A stretch of 64,000 bases of DNA from Hypoxylon rubiginosum (GCA_902806565.1 CADCXA010000029.1:1364001-1428000); one strand, 5' to 3'; shown: positions 47,851 to 60,238, numbered from the stretch's first letter. Made by a program: numbers and translations. The notes: generated by a model not told the origin, from the letters alone.

Positions 47851-50800
47851 ATGGCCCCGTCAGCCACCAACGGCAGTGTATACAGCACACACAACGGAGC
47901 GCACGAGAATTCGAGAGCTCCTACTAACGGATACACGAATGGAAATACAAATGGACACACGAATGGACACATAAACGGAGACACCAATGGACACGCCAAT
48001 GGACATGCTAATGGACATGCCAATGGCTTCACCAACGGCTCGACACATGTCAATGGCAGCTCTGAGCTGAATGGCGACCACGCCCAACCCTTCGGCCAGA
48101 CGAACGGTCACCGAGTTGGCCAAACCAACGGGGTCGCCAATGGTCTAAGCAATGGACACCTCAACGGCGCCAATGGCACCAACGGCACTAACGGCGTCAG
48201 CGGAACCCAAACCCCCGTGCCCAAGGAGAAGCCAATGCCTATTGCTATTGTGGGCATGTCGTGCCGCCTACCGGGCAATGTGGCAAGCCCTGCTGAGTTC
48301 TGGGAGCTATGTGCTCGAGCTCGCACTGGCTACTCAAAGATCCCCAAGGAGCGGTTCAACACAGCCAGTTTCTACCACCCCAACCCTGGGAAGGCTGGCA
48401 GCCATAATCCTGTGGGCGGTCACTTCCTGAACACCGACCTGGCGGCGTTCGACGCGCCCTTTTTCAGCTTGACGGAGAAGGAGGCGATCTCCATGGACCC
48501 GCAACAGCGATTACTCCTCGAATGCACTTTCGAGGCGCTCGAGAATGCGGGCATCCCCAAGCATAAGATCGTCGGTAAAGACGTCGGCGTTTTCGTGGGT
48601 GGATCGTTCCCCGAGTACGAATCGCACATGTTTCGAGATAGTGACACAATCCCCATGCATCAAGCTACAGGTAGGCTGTCGAATCGTGCTCCAACGTGTG
48701 GATTCAAGCTGACGTCTCCCTAGGATGCGCATACGCAATGCAATCCAACAGATTATCGCATTTCTTCGATCTAAGGGGCCCCAGTTTTACCACAGACACC
48801 GCCTGCTCTTCAAGTTTGGTCGCACTGCATGTGGCTTGTCAGAGCTTACGCACTGGCGAATCCGGCATGGCGATCGTGGGGGGGTGCCATTTGAACATGT
48901 TACCGGAGTTTTGGATTTCCTTTTCTAAGTCACGGTAAGGCGCTCTCCGGACATAACTGTCGGATTCAACTCTGACGGGTGCACTCACACAGGCTCTTTT
49001 CGGATTCGGGCCGATCCTTTTCCTTTGACAATAGAGGTACTGGCTTTGGCCGTGGCGAAGGTTGTGGCATGGTAATTCTCAAACCGCTCGAGCAGGCTCG
49101 CAGAGACAACGACCAGATTAGAGCGATCATCGCCGGCAGCGGCATCAACCAGGATGGCAAGACACCTGGTATCACGATGCCCTCTGGCGAGGCGCAAGGT
49201 GAGCGACATCATTTGCCCCCCGGAACTCAGTCCGACAATGGCTAATCTCATCTCAACTCAATAGAAATTTTAATGCGTCAAGTATATAATAATGCCGGGA
49301 TCAGCCCCTCAGAATGTGGCTTCGTCGAGGCGCACGGAACGGGTACGCGCGTGGGCGACCCGATCGAGGCTACGGCCATTCACAATGTTCTGGGTGCTGG
49401 TCGAACACCGAGGGATCCTCTCTACATCGGCTCGGTGAAGTCCAACATTGGCCATCTTGAAGGCGCCTCTGGAATCGTGGCAGTCATCAAGTCGGCTCTG
49501 ATGTTGGAGCGAGGTTTCATCTTGCCTAACTATGACTTCAAATACCCGAATGAGAAGATCCCGTGGAAGGAATGGAACTTCAAGGTTAGTAATCAACTCA
49601 GTTAAACGTTCGTCGGACTTCATCGAAAGATATATACTTACTCGCAATAGGTACCTATCAGCCAACGCCCATGGCCGCGGAATAAGAAGTACCTAAGTGT
49701 CAATAACTTTGGTTTCGGCGGCACCAATGCCCATGTGGTCCTTGAGAAGGTCCCTTTCACTCAAAGGGGCCCCAAGAACGACGCAGACCTCAAGAATGAT
49801 AACCCTGGAAGGAAACTCTTCCCCATCACTGCCAACGACAAGGGTACAGTAGAGGCGGTTTTGAAGAACATAGTCATCTACTTGGAACAAAGACCCGAAA
49901 TGTTCCAAAAGGATCTGATGGCTGATGTAGCTTACACCCTGGGCCAGCGTCGATCGCTACTACAGTACAGAGTAGCGATCCCCGCACTGAGATCGTTCGA
50001 TTTCATCGATACCATCAACAGTCAAAAGATAACCCCTGGCAAAGAGATTGACCCGCTGAGAATCGGTTTCATCTTCACCGGCCAGGGAGCTCAATGGTAT
50101 GGCATGGGCCGTGAGCTCTATGACCAATACCCCGTCTTCTCGCATGCTATCGACTATGCGGATGAATGCCTGAAAGCATTGGGTGCACCTTGGTCTTTAG
50201 TCGAGGAGTTGAGCAAAGATGAGAAGACATCTGCTGTTGGTGCCGCTCACATCAGTCAGCCTTCTTGCACGGCTATCCAATTGGCGTTGGTTGACTTGAT
50301 GCGATCATGGGGCATCCGTCCTACTGCTGTCGCGGGTCACTCCAGCGGAGAGATCGGTGCTGCTTACGCCGCCGGCATTCTTACCTTCGAGGCTTGTGTG
50401 TCTATTGCCTATCACAGAGGTCGTCTCATCCCCGTCCTGAAGGAGAGATACCCCGACCTCAGAGGCTCTATGATGGCTGTTGGAGGTACCAAGGAGGAAT
50501 TCGAACCTCTTCTCTCGGACCTTCAGGACGGAGCTGTCAAGATTGCCTGCTACAACAGTCCTACCAGTCTCACCATTTCAGGTGATGAGGCCGGTATTGA
50601 TGAATTAAAGAAACTCGTTGAAGAGAAGCAGCTTTTCAACAGGAAACTCTTCGTCGATACTGCCTATCACTCCCACCACATGAACCTTCTAGCAAAGGAC
50701 TACCAGGCGTCTATTGATCAGCTGGAGGGGCCGGTCTCGACCGAAGTGAGATTCCATTCGTCTCTACTTGGCCGACGATGTGATGGTTCCGAGCTTGAAG

Positions 50801-53800
50801 CGTCATACTGGGTGCAGAACCTTACTTGCCCAGTAAGGTTCAACGAAGCGGTTCAGACCATGCTTGAGCCAATTGATGGCCACCGAACTGGCGTCAACAT
50901 GCTTCTTGAGCTTGGACCTCACTCTGCTCTCCAGGGTCCCATTAAGCAGATCCTCAAAGAAGTCGGTGGCGACGCTGCCAAGGTCCCCTACGCGTCCGCT
51001 CTGGCGCGGAAGAAGGATGCCGTAGAGACTGCTCTCGATGTCGCAGCCACTCTCTTTGCCAAAGGTGCCATGCTCGATTTCGAAGCCATCAACTTCCCCA
51101 AGCCCGCCAAGCCCCCAATGGTGCTCAGCGACTTACCTCGATACCCGTGGAACTACTCGTCTAAGTACTGGCACGAGTCTCGCATGACAGATATGCACAA
51201 GAACAGGACAGCCCCGAGGAATGATATTCTCGGCACTCTGGCCAACTACTCCAACGATCTTGAGCCGACGTGGCGAAATATCGTCCGCTTAGATGATCTT
51301 CCTTGGTTGCAACATCACAAGGTTCAGTCCCTCACTATCTTCCCCATGTCGGGATACATCTCGATGGCCGTCGAAGCCGCCGCTCAACAAGCGAAGGCCG
51401 CCAACGCGCATTTCGACAAGTTCGAGCTTCGAGACGTATCTGTCCTTGCCCCCCTAGTAATCCCCGATGAGGATGTCGAGATGACTACGTCTCTCAGGGC
51501 TCACCAAGAGGGCACTCTGATCTCCTCGGAGGTGTGGGACGAGTTCCGAATCTGCTCGTGGACCAAGAGCAAGGGGTGGAAAGAACACTGCAAGGGCTTG
51601 ATTGCCGTCCAGGCTCATGAGTCTAATGGGGTAGATGATGCCAGACAGAGCCTGGCGTCCCGGATTCACCTGCAATCCACCATCGCCGAGATCAGCGCCG
51701 CTGCGTCTTCGCCTATCGCCATGGACAAGCTGTACGACGACCTGTCTGAGGTCGGTGTCGCTTACGGACCTACATTCCAGGGAATTAGCAATTGCCAAGC
51801 GTCCACTACATGTTCACAGGCGAACCTACTTGTCCCTGATGTTGCAAAAGAGATGCCTAACCACTACGTGACCGACACTGTCATCCAACCCTCCTTCCTT
51901 GAATCCCTTATCTCCATGTACTGGCCTATTGCCAGCTCCGGAAAAGAATCTCCAGACGTCATTTACCTACCGTCATCGGTATCAAGTATTTCTATCTCCA
52001 AGGATGTCACCGAGATCAGCAAAACCGCTGGTAAGGCCATCCGAGCATTCTGCCTCGGCTCCCTCCCAGCAGATAGCCCTCGGCCAACCAAGATGAGCAT
52101 GTTTGCCACATCTGAATCTAATGCTTCGGAGCCGCTCATCAAGTTGGATGAGTTGACTATCGCCCCGATCTTGGATCGTGAGGCGCAGGGCGACCAAGAC
52201 GCCCATCGTGAGCTTTGCTACAAGCTCGACTGGGAGCCAATTCTCGACCCGGTCTCCGGTGACGCTGATAGTGCATCATCGGAGTGGATCCCTGTTGAGG
52301 ACTGCAAACTCCCTGAGGCCGATATCGAGATTGTCTACGGAGAGGGCACACTGCAGACTCAAGTGGCCTTCAGCTTGGCTGAAGCCTTGCAGCGGATAAC
52401 CGGCAAGCTTCCCAGCACGAGTAGCTTATTCGAGGCCCAAGCCGAGAACAAGCTTCTCATTTTCCTGTCGGAAATTGACAAGCCTCTCCTGTCGCAGCTA
52501 AAGGAAGACGAGTTCAATGCTCTACAGAAGATGCTCACGACAGTTCAGGGCGCATTGTGGGTTGTCCGAGGTGCATATGACAACGCAACGTCGCCAGATC
52601 TGAATATGATCCTCGGTCTCAGCAGAACAATCCGGTCGGAGACGCTGCTACCATTCGCCACTTTGGACTTGGATGGCCAGAACCAACTCACCAACGATCA
52701 AATGTCCGAGGCCATTCTAAAGATCTTCACGTCTGTGTTTGGTAAGAGCAGCGCCTTGAACGGCGAGTTGGAATTCATGGAGAAGAGCGGCTCATTTTTC
52801 ACACCGCGCATCATAAATGACCCCGTCATGAACGAAATTGTTCACCGTGAAACGAAACCGTCTACCTTGGAGCCGACGCCATTCAGCCAGACTGACCGAC
52901 CGCTCAAAATGGCTATCGCGGACGCCGGTGCTCTTGACACTCTCCACTTCGTTGATGATCTTGTAGCTGAAGCGCCCCTCCACGGAGAGGACATCGAGTT
53001 CAAGGTACACGCTGTCGGCGTCAATCACAGAGACCTTACTGCGGCGCACGGAAAGCTTGCAACTCACGACTTCGGTGTTGAAGCTAGTGGTGTAGTCACA
53101 GCTGTTGGCAAGGACGTTAGAAACATCGAGGTTGGTGACCGAGTCGCAGCTATCACCAAAGGTGCTTTTGCGACGACGACCCGCACTAAGGCCACCTTCG
53201 CCTTCAAGCTTCCGTCCGACATGCAGTTCGAAGAGGGCGCGACTCTTCCGCTCGCCTACAGCACTGCTTACTACTCGCTAGTTGAGCTTGGCCGGCTCAA
53301 CGAGGATGAGACCATCCTTATCCACGCTGCCGCTGGCGCAGTTGGCCAAGCGGCCATTTCGCTAGCCCAGATGGTCGGCGCCAAGGTGTTCGCCACTGTG
53401 GGTAGCACCGAGAAGAAGGAATTCCTCATTAAGGAATACGGCCTGCCCGAGGACCGCATCTTCTACAGCCGGAACCTGTCCTTCGGCAACGCTGTCCGCC
53501 AGGCGACCAACAACGTCGGCGTCGACGTGGTACTAAACTGCCTCGCCGGAGATGGCTTGAGAGAAAGCTGGAACTGCCTCAACAAGTTCGGTCGTCTGAT
53601 CGACATCGGCGCCCGGGACACCAACACCAGCACGCGCCTGGAGATGACGCAATTCGAGCACAACGCCAGCTTCATGACCGTCGACATTATGGCTATCGCA
53701 GCCGAGCGCCCCAAGCTGCTGCAGAGGCTGCTCGGCAACGTGGCGAAGCTGATGCGGTACGGCAAGATCCGGCCCGTGTCCCCCGTCACCGTCTTCCCTA

Positions 53801-55111
53801 TCTCCGAGGTCGAGTCCGCGTTCAAGACCCTGCACGGCGCCAAGGCCCACGGAAAGCTGGTCGTCGTGCCGCACGCGCACGACGTCGTCAAGGCCACACC
53901 GCCTCTGAAGCCCGCGCAGCTTCTCAAGGACGATGCTACTTACATCCTCATCGGTGGCACGGGTGGTCTTGGCCGAAGCATGGCCCGATGGATGGTCAGC
54001 CGTGGCGCACGACACCTGGTGCTCGTCTCGAGAAGCGGTAGCGCAACTGGTAAGGTCAAGGAACTCATCGATGAAGTTGCCTCGGTCGGTGCCGAAATCG
54101 TGGTGCGCCGCTGCGACGTGGCAAACCCTGCGTCCGTTGATGACTTGGTCAAGAACAATCTGGAAGGCCTGCCTCCGGTCAAGGGTGTGATCCACGGCGC
54201 TATGGTCCTTCGCGTAAGTGCCCTCCCTTTTTATGTCACTTATTACCTGAGAGCAATCCACTAACCCCAAGCAGGATGTTCTGTTCGAGAAGATGGCGTA
54301 CGACCAATACACCACAGTCGTCGAGTCCAAGGTGCAAGGTGCGTGGAACTTCCACAACGCCCTCTCCGACACGCCCCTCGACTTCTTCGTCGCCATCTCC
54401 TCCGTTGCCGGCGCCGTCGGCAACAGGGGCCAAGCCGCCTACGCCGCCGCCAACTGCTTCCTAAACGGCTTCGTCCAGTACCGCCTAGCGCGGGGTCTCC
54501 CCGCGTCGTCCCTGGACCTGACGGCCATCTCGGACTCGGGCTACCTTGCCGAGGACCTCGAGAAGGCGGCCGAGGTGGCCAAGAACCTGGGCAGCGACAC
54601 CATCTGCGAGGCCGAGGTGCTGGCCCTCCTGGGCGCCGCCATCGGCGGGCGCCTGGCCACGGCGTGCAACAACCACACCATCACGGGCATGCGCATCACG
54701 CCGACGATGCAGCCGTTCTGGACCCCGGACGCCAAGAGCAAGTACCTGCGCGAGGCGGCCGAGGCGCTCGCGGCGGCGGACGCGGCGGCCAACGGCGGCG
54801 GCAGCAAGGCCATCTCGTACAACGCGGCGCTGAAGGCGGCCAAGACGCTCGAGGAGGCCGAGGCCGTGGTGTGCGACGGCCTCGTGCACAAGCTGGCGGC
54901 GGTCATGATGATGGAGCTCGAGGACCTGGACGTGACGCGGTCGCTGTCGCACTACCCGCTCGACTCCCTCGTCGCCATCGAGATCCGCAACTTCATCACG
55001 CGCGAGTTCGAGGCCACCCTCCAGGTCCTCGAGCTGCTGTCCAGCGGCTCCATCCAGACCCTCTCCAAGGCCGTCTGCGTCAAGAGCAAGCTCGTCAACT
55101 TTTCTTCTTAG
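47851..55111 (+). CDS. Highly reducing polyketide synthase (KS-AT-DH-ER-KR-ACP)
   Basis: This is an iterative type I PKS building a reduced chain from malonyl-CoA. Six exons (47851-48670, 48724-48934, 48993-49198, 49265-49584, 49651-54213, 54275-55111) join in frame to about 2,318 residues. An Asn-Gly-rich extension (1-125) precedes KS (about 129-550; DTACSSS Cys301, [16 protein letters not shown]). AT has GHSSGE (Ser750). DH has His1075 in [11 protein letters not shown], but the second motif reads QPSFLES, with Glu1270 where Asp is usual. ER (about 1600-1930) has [13 protein letters not shown] (about 1945-2130) has GGTGGLG, Lys2059, Ser2082/2083 and Tyr2096. ACP has LDSL (Ser2271). No methyltransferase lies between DH and ER, and nothing follows the ACP, so release needs a separate enzyme. 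Product unknown. Confidence 0.95.
47923..48039 (+). repeat. In-frame 12-bp minisatellite coding (T/A)-N-G-H repeats
   Basis: About ten 12-bp units of the form aatggacacacg encode tetrapeptides such as TNGH, ANGH and TNGN inside the first PKS exon. The wider extension has 22 Asn-Gly dipeptides in about 123 residues. The frame is kept through all units, so length change here would alter the protein without breaking it. Confidence 0.85.
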
Positions 55112-55701
55112 AGAAAAAAAGAAACAAGACGTCGATAGAACGCCCCCCCACATACAAGCAATACACTCACACACACATACTTGAATACACACGGAAGAAT
55201 CACTTATTAGAAATGATTTGATAAATATCTACCTACCTAACGACTTGAACGGGTGTTGCACGAGGGATTTTCGATTTTCTTTGTCTCTGTTAAGCCTCTC
55301 CCTTCCCCCTTTTTCTTCTTACATTCGGTCTAGGTGCTATATAAGTTGGATTGATTATGCTTGGTGGTGAATATCTAGACTTATTACTCCTACTCGATTA
55401 TTATTGTTGTATACATGTTTACCCCCCGACCTATCTGTCTTTGGTGGTCGTTTTCGAGGTCGGGACACCAGGATGGTAATACTCCCTTTTTCTTATTTAG
55501 TATAGGTATTTTCAACTTGTAATTGACATAGATGCTTTTTATTCAAGTTCAACTGCTTACTTCTCTATGGCCTTCGTGAAATTGCTTGATAGTAGGTACT
55601 TCAGGATATCCGTGATTTGAATTGATTTGTAAAAAACGGAGTCTTTGAAAGCAAGCTCACGTAGTATCGCCATCAGCATAGCTCTTTTATGGACGACAGC
55701 G
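55112..55701. other. Convergent intergenic region, PKS / phytase
   Basis: This 590-bp gap lies between two 3' ends. It is T-rich with TATT-type stretches suited to termination. No gene is seen. Confidence 0.6.
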
Positions 55702-57971
55702 CTACGAAGCTCTTGGGTCCCAGTTCCTGTCAACCTCTTGCATCAGTTTCTCACCAAGCACATCTCCTAGACTGACTAGCTTGAAGCTTGCTTCGTCACT
55801 CGTGCCGCCTTCCGGCAGCTGATTTGCATCGTCATGGGCGACGATCAATCCGCTGGGGAATGCATCGCCTAAGGCGGCACCGACGGCGGTGAGGCCGTCC
55901 GTGTTCGTCACGCCGTCTATCCCTTTCTCGACGTTCTCGTAAATGGTAAACGTCTCGACATATTCGTGAGGTGCTGCCCGGCGGTATACGTTATACGCAC
56001 TCACGCCTTGTTGGCTGACGAGGATAAAGCCCTGGTCTGCCGCAGCACCTTCGACCAACGTCACGCCCTCGACGTCTGCGTACATGTGCCCGTCGCCGAC
56101 CTCGCCAATGATGACTCCTTCGGTAGAGTCATCGTCCGGTTCTGCGCCGTAACGCCAGAGAGCGCGGGGTTCCTCGCCGATGATGATCCATCCATTCGCT
56201 TCATCCGATACACATCCCTCCACTTGGCCTCCGGAACCGCCAGTGAAGTTGCGGGCAAGAGTGGTATGCAGAGCATCGTCAACCCAAGTTAATTCAAACT
56301 GCAGGTATTCGGCGGTCTTTGCATTGACGAATAAGTATTGCTTGCCAGTCTTGCGCGAACGATAGACGCAGCTACCGTAGACGTCGTAATCGTCTTTGGT
56401 CGGCTGCGTCCCACCAGCTATGGTCTGAAGAGTCCCGTTGGTGGCCATTTCGAAAAGGCTGGATGCGGTTAGCAAGGCATGGGATCAACATCTCATCAAA
56501 CGTACCACATAGTATTGTCTACTCGACAAGCGGCGTAGACAAGATCGACAGTCCTATTTCCGGCCTCGAAGTTGTAAATTACATCAACATTGTTCGGCTC
56601 TCCAGCTTCAATCGTCTGCAGCTTCTTCCCGCTAAGGTTGAACACTCCAAATCCTGCGCCCTCTTCTGACTTTGTCGTCGTGATTATCCTCGATTCGGAT
56701 CTGTTGGTAGGAGATATCCAAATCGCCGGGTCATCACCGTCACCGCCATTAGCATCCGTTTCAGCGACAGGCTCTACCACTTTGAAGGCGCAGTGCAGAC
56801 CACCCCATCCCTCGTCGCATTCGCACAAATTTGCGCCAACGCATGCGCCGTGAGCTGAGCAGTCATTGCGGCAGGTGAAAGCCGCGCATTTTCTGCCCTC
56901 AAACCCTGCGAAGCATGAGCATGAAGTACAGTTCAGTTGAAAGCCGCTGAAGTTGCACTGGGCGCGGACAGGAGTAGAAGATTTAGATGTCTTGCGAGGA
57001 TCGTAAGCAGTATTTATCTCCAGGCCCAGTTCATCAAATGCTGTCTCTAAAGAACTAACAGCAAATCCCTTTCCCGCGTCGCTCTCAATGGCGTATGTTA
57101 CTACGCCGGCTGGGTAGTTCTGCATCAGTGCTTGGTAGATATTAAGACCCTCGATTTCGATATCTTCATCCCCGCTAAGCTTCATGGAGCCCAGAAGGGC
57201 GAGGGAAGTATTGTAAACGGCAATGGAATCTTTTTGGGCAACGAGGAGGTAGTCCGACTCGAGGCCAATATAAGTCGCAAGTCCAGTAACGTCGTCGCCA
57301 GCTTCTCCCAGGACACTAATCCGAGGTACCGCAGTACTTTCGGCCGCGTCGAAGGTGTAAACGGTTGGATTATCATCTCCGGAGAAGTACATAGACTGAG
57401 CCGACAGAGAGACGGCGCAGGACGATGCTTCGACGGGGGTATCGAAGGTCTGAATCTCGACAATTTCGGCAGTACCATTGCCCTCTCTCAAGAGAAAGTG
57501 CACGGCTTGGTGTTTTCCAAACAGATACAGATACTGTTCTCCGCTTCTTTGGCTCTTCCAAGCGCAGAGTGCCGACCAGTCCCCTAGCGTACGTGCTATT
57601 GGTCCGCCAATCTGCTCGGCCGTGCTCGCATCATACAGGCGGAAGTACGAGTCCGGCTGCGCGATAGTAACAACGAGGTCCTTCTCGCCGATTCCATACA
57701 CAGTGGTCACGAGCTTAGTTCGGCCGGGAGTCTCGTGTTTCGTCTCTGGCAGCGAGGTTCCGCTATCCAAATCGAACAGATGGAAACCACCCGTGCTTGC
57801 GCCGCCGTCGTTGCCGACGAGGAGCGGGCGCGCAGCGTCGTAGACGACGGCCGTAAAGTCCGACTCGACTTCACCCGTCCTTGCTGAAATCGGTAGGTCG
57901 ACTTCCAATGCCGCGACGGCAACGGCCGCACAAGTAGCCAGCGAGGCCGTAAGCATACAAGGAGATCTCAT
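55702..57971 (-). CDS. Secreted two-domain beta-propeller phytase with EGF-like insert
   Basis: It probably releases phosphate from phytate outside the cell. Exons 57971-56506 and 56458-55702 join across a 47-bp intron to about 740 residues. A hydrophobic signal peptide (about 1-21, ending near AALEVD) is followed by a propeller-like domain (about 25-330). A cysteine-rich EGF-like segment (about 345-395, CSAHGACVGANLCECDEGW) leads to a second propeller. The second carries the beta-propeller phytase signatures DGDDPAIWISP, EPNNVDV, GQVEGCVSDE and IIGEEPRALWRY. The first lacks DDPAIW and looks like the incomplete N-terminal domain known from dual-domain bacterial phytases. Several NxS/T sites fit secretion. 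It is next to the PKS but convergent, and more likely an unrelated neighbour. Confidence 0.88.
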
Positions 57972-58466
57972 CTTCGGAAGAGAGAACTAAGGTACTTGTC
58001 GCAGTTGCACGAAGTAACAACGCGACAAGAAAAATCGAAGCGCCCGAGCCCATTATGATTGATCCCATCGTTAAGAAACCGAGCTGGAAATACGTAATCA
58101 ATGGAGCAATTCTGAAGCCGTCGTCGGTTCTCATAGTGAGGCTCATCCCTGTGTCGACTGAAGCGAACCCATGCAGTTATCCAACCCAGAGAACCCGTGC
58201 GTTCATGCGCGAACGCGGTTGGTGTATCGTTTCGCGCCAAGAACCCATAATCATTGGCCTTCCGGATTCGCCTTGGTCGCGCAAAAATCTCTGTGCCATC
58301 ACGACGGGAAACGGATATTCGTGCTCTTCAAGTGCAAATCGCCGGCCTCGATCGCCTCACTAGGTGGATAATTGCTGTTAGTAAGAACTCATATAGAAGG
58401 AGAGGTAGAAACGTGGTCCTAGCCCCTATCCCTTTCAAGGCATGCCGGTACTTGATCGACTGGTAG

Positions 58467-58491
58467 CAGCTGTCATTTTGGCTGACAGCTG
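58467..58491. other. Perfect 9-bp inverted repeat
   Basis: The arms cagctgtca and tgacagctg surround a 7-base loop, about 500 bp upstream of the phytase start. CAGCTG is an E-box, so it could bind a bHLH factor, or the structure may be accidental. Confidence 0.4.
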
Positions 58492-58848
58492 TCGATATAT
58501 TCAGCCCTTGAAAAGTGGTTTCTCCAGAAGCATTACTACTCAAGCTCCAGGGGATTTCACGTGGTTTATATTGTAAAGCAAGGAAATAAGAGAAACTGAC
58601 TCCTTATAATTCCATCAGCCCGATATCCACTGCGGGGGGTAGTATTTGAGAGATGAACCGCGTAACATGTTAAAATGAAGCAAAGATTCTTGCATAAGCC
58701 TTTCCTCTCTGTCGGGTTCCCATCGGGTCCGCATTGGGTCCGTCATACACGTGTACATCGTGGCTTTTTCTTCACCGTCGCCCAAAATGGCCCTCTCACC
58801 TTGTCACCTCTCCTTTCAGAAATATCTTCCGGAAGACAACTCTAGATA

Positions 58849-58876
58849 ATTCCATCAGTTAGATTCCATCAGTTAG
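58849..58876 (+). repeat. Perfect 14-bp tandem duplication
   Basis: Two adjacent copies of attccatcagttag. A partial third match (aattccatcag) lies near 58609. No role is known. Confidence 0.5.
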
Positions 58877-60162
58877 GTGCCGTCGTCCCGGTACCCCGAG
58901 CTAATGTAGACCCCATGCCTACCCCATGCCAACTTCATATCTCGTTAATGTGAGCTTATCTCGTGGTGCGAATTGGCCAATCACGATTGGCGCCACCAGG
59001 ATGTGGCCTTCTCGAATAGGGAATGTCGTACGAGATAAGAAAAATAAGGTGTGGCTTGGGGCGTCTGATAGTCGTCGTCGCGTATGTAGCTCGAGCCCAA
59101 GTAGGAATAGGGATAACAGGCACAAAAGTCCTAGTCAAATGTTTACTCGTATCAGAGGGGACGGGGACAAGAAGCCAAGAGCCGCATGGAACGTGCGGAG
59201 AAGACACGAAGAACGATACCACCCCGATATGCTTAGTGAGAATCCTTCCTATTAAACTACGGATTACTTATCCTTACGAAGTTAGGCAAATCGAGTGAAA
59301 GCTGGCTCGGGGTTGACAGGCTGCTTCTGCTTTCGATAAGCGTGCGGGATGACAACGTCCAGCCACAATATCTTGGTATATCAAATAGAGCGACCGAGGC
59401 CGCTTGGCTGGTTGGAATTGTGCCTGACGACAGTACTATCTGCATCTTTCAAGGATGCGTATCACGACGTGTGATTGGCGTAGCACATATCTAACCTCCC
59501 TACCTACATTAGGTACATATCTACCGCATTATCATATCATATCATAAACCAGTGAGCTGTAGAGTATTACAATCCACCTATGCTTTTACGCATACCCTAC
59601 CTCGTACGTAGGTTGATACGCTCAGCTCCGTTTCGCGCGTACATACCTATGTACATAACTAAAGATCATATGTCACTACAGCACAGTATCTGTGCGGTGT
59701 AACTGGGCGTTTATCACGAAACCCGACTGTAGGAACACAACTTATCGTTGCACGAGCCGTCGGTGTTGTTAGAGGGAGGGTACACCTTACACACCCTACA
59801 TAAAATGCCTTGCTTGTATGAAGGTGTTGCACGAATATCCGGTCAGCCCGTCCGGGTATAGAATTATCGATGGGATTCGCAGTTGTTGCATGCGAGGTAT
59901 CATCCCGTCCAAGTTTGTCGTTCATCCAGCAGGCTTCATTGCCTGCCTCCAAAGTACCTAACATGTCGTGTCGTCTAATTCGACAATCATCCCAACCCAA
60001 CACACCAACTCTGAATCAGCTAGTGATACAGGGCGATTAACTGGTTCTGTCGCCTCAAACTTCGGGCCTTCTTTGGATAGTATATTAGTCTCTTCCTTCA
60101 GCTCATTTCTAGATAAACTATCCAGATGTCTTAGGTAGCAGCCACTGGTTTTCATATGTTAC

Positions 60163-60189
60163 CTATCATATTCTGTCAATATCCTATCA
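60163..60189 (-). promoter_or_regulatory. Paired GATA-factor sites upstream of the permease
   Basis: Two CTATCA elements (60163-60168 and 60184-60189), reverse complements of TGATAG, lie 21 bp apart (two helical turns) about 285-310 bp upstream of the permease ATG. Both fit the HGATAR consensus of AreA/Nit2-type nitrogen regulators, and amino acid permeases are classic targets. More TATC copies occur near 59524-59543. Single GATA sites are frequent by chance; the pairing and target type make this more credible. Confidence 0.4.
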
Positions 60190-60206
60190 TATCTTCGTTT
60201 CTTTAG

Positions 60207-60238
60207 AAGGTCAAGGTCACTAAGGTCGCTAAGGTCAC
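60207..60238 (+). repeat. Short repeats of aaggtca/aaggtcg upstream of the permease
   Basis: The motif aaggtc occurs four times in 32 bp (aaggtca, aggtcact, aaggtcgct, aaggtcac), about 240 bp before the start codon. The regular 9-10-bp spacing suggests a clustered binding site or slippage. Confidence 0.4.

Noticed and set aside
54343..55221. Long alternative plus and minus frames over the PKS 3' end
   Set aside because: Arg/Pro/Gly-rich frames caused by high GC; the real frame contains intact KR and ACP motifs.
55702..57971. Phytase as a member of the polyketide cluster
   Set aside because: It is convergent with the PKS, is a secreted phosphate-scavenging enzyme and has no plausible step in polyketide formation.
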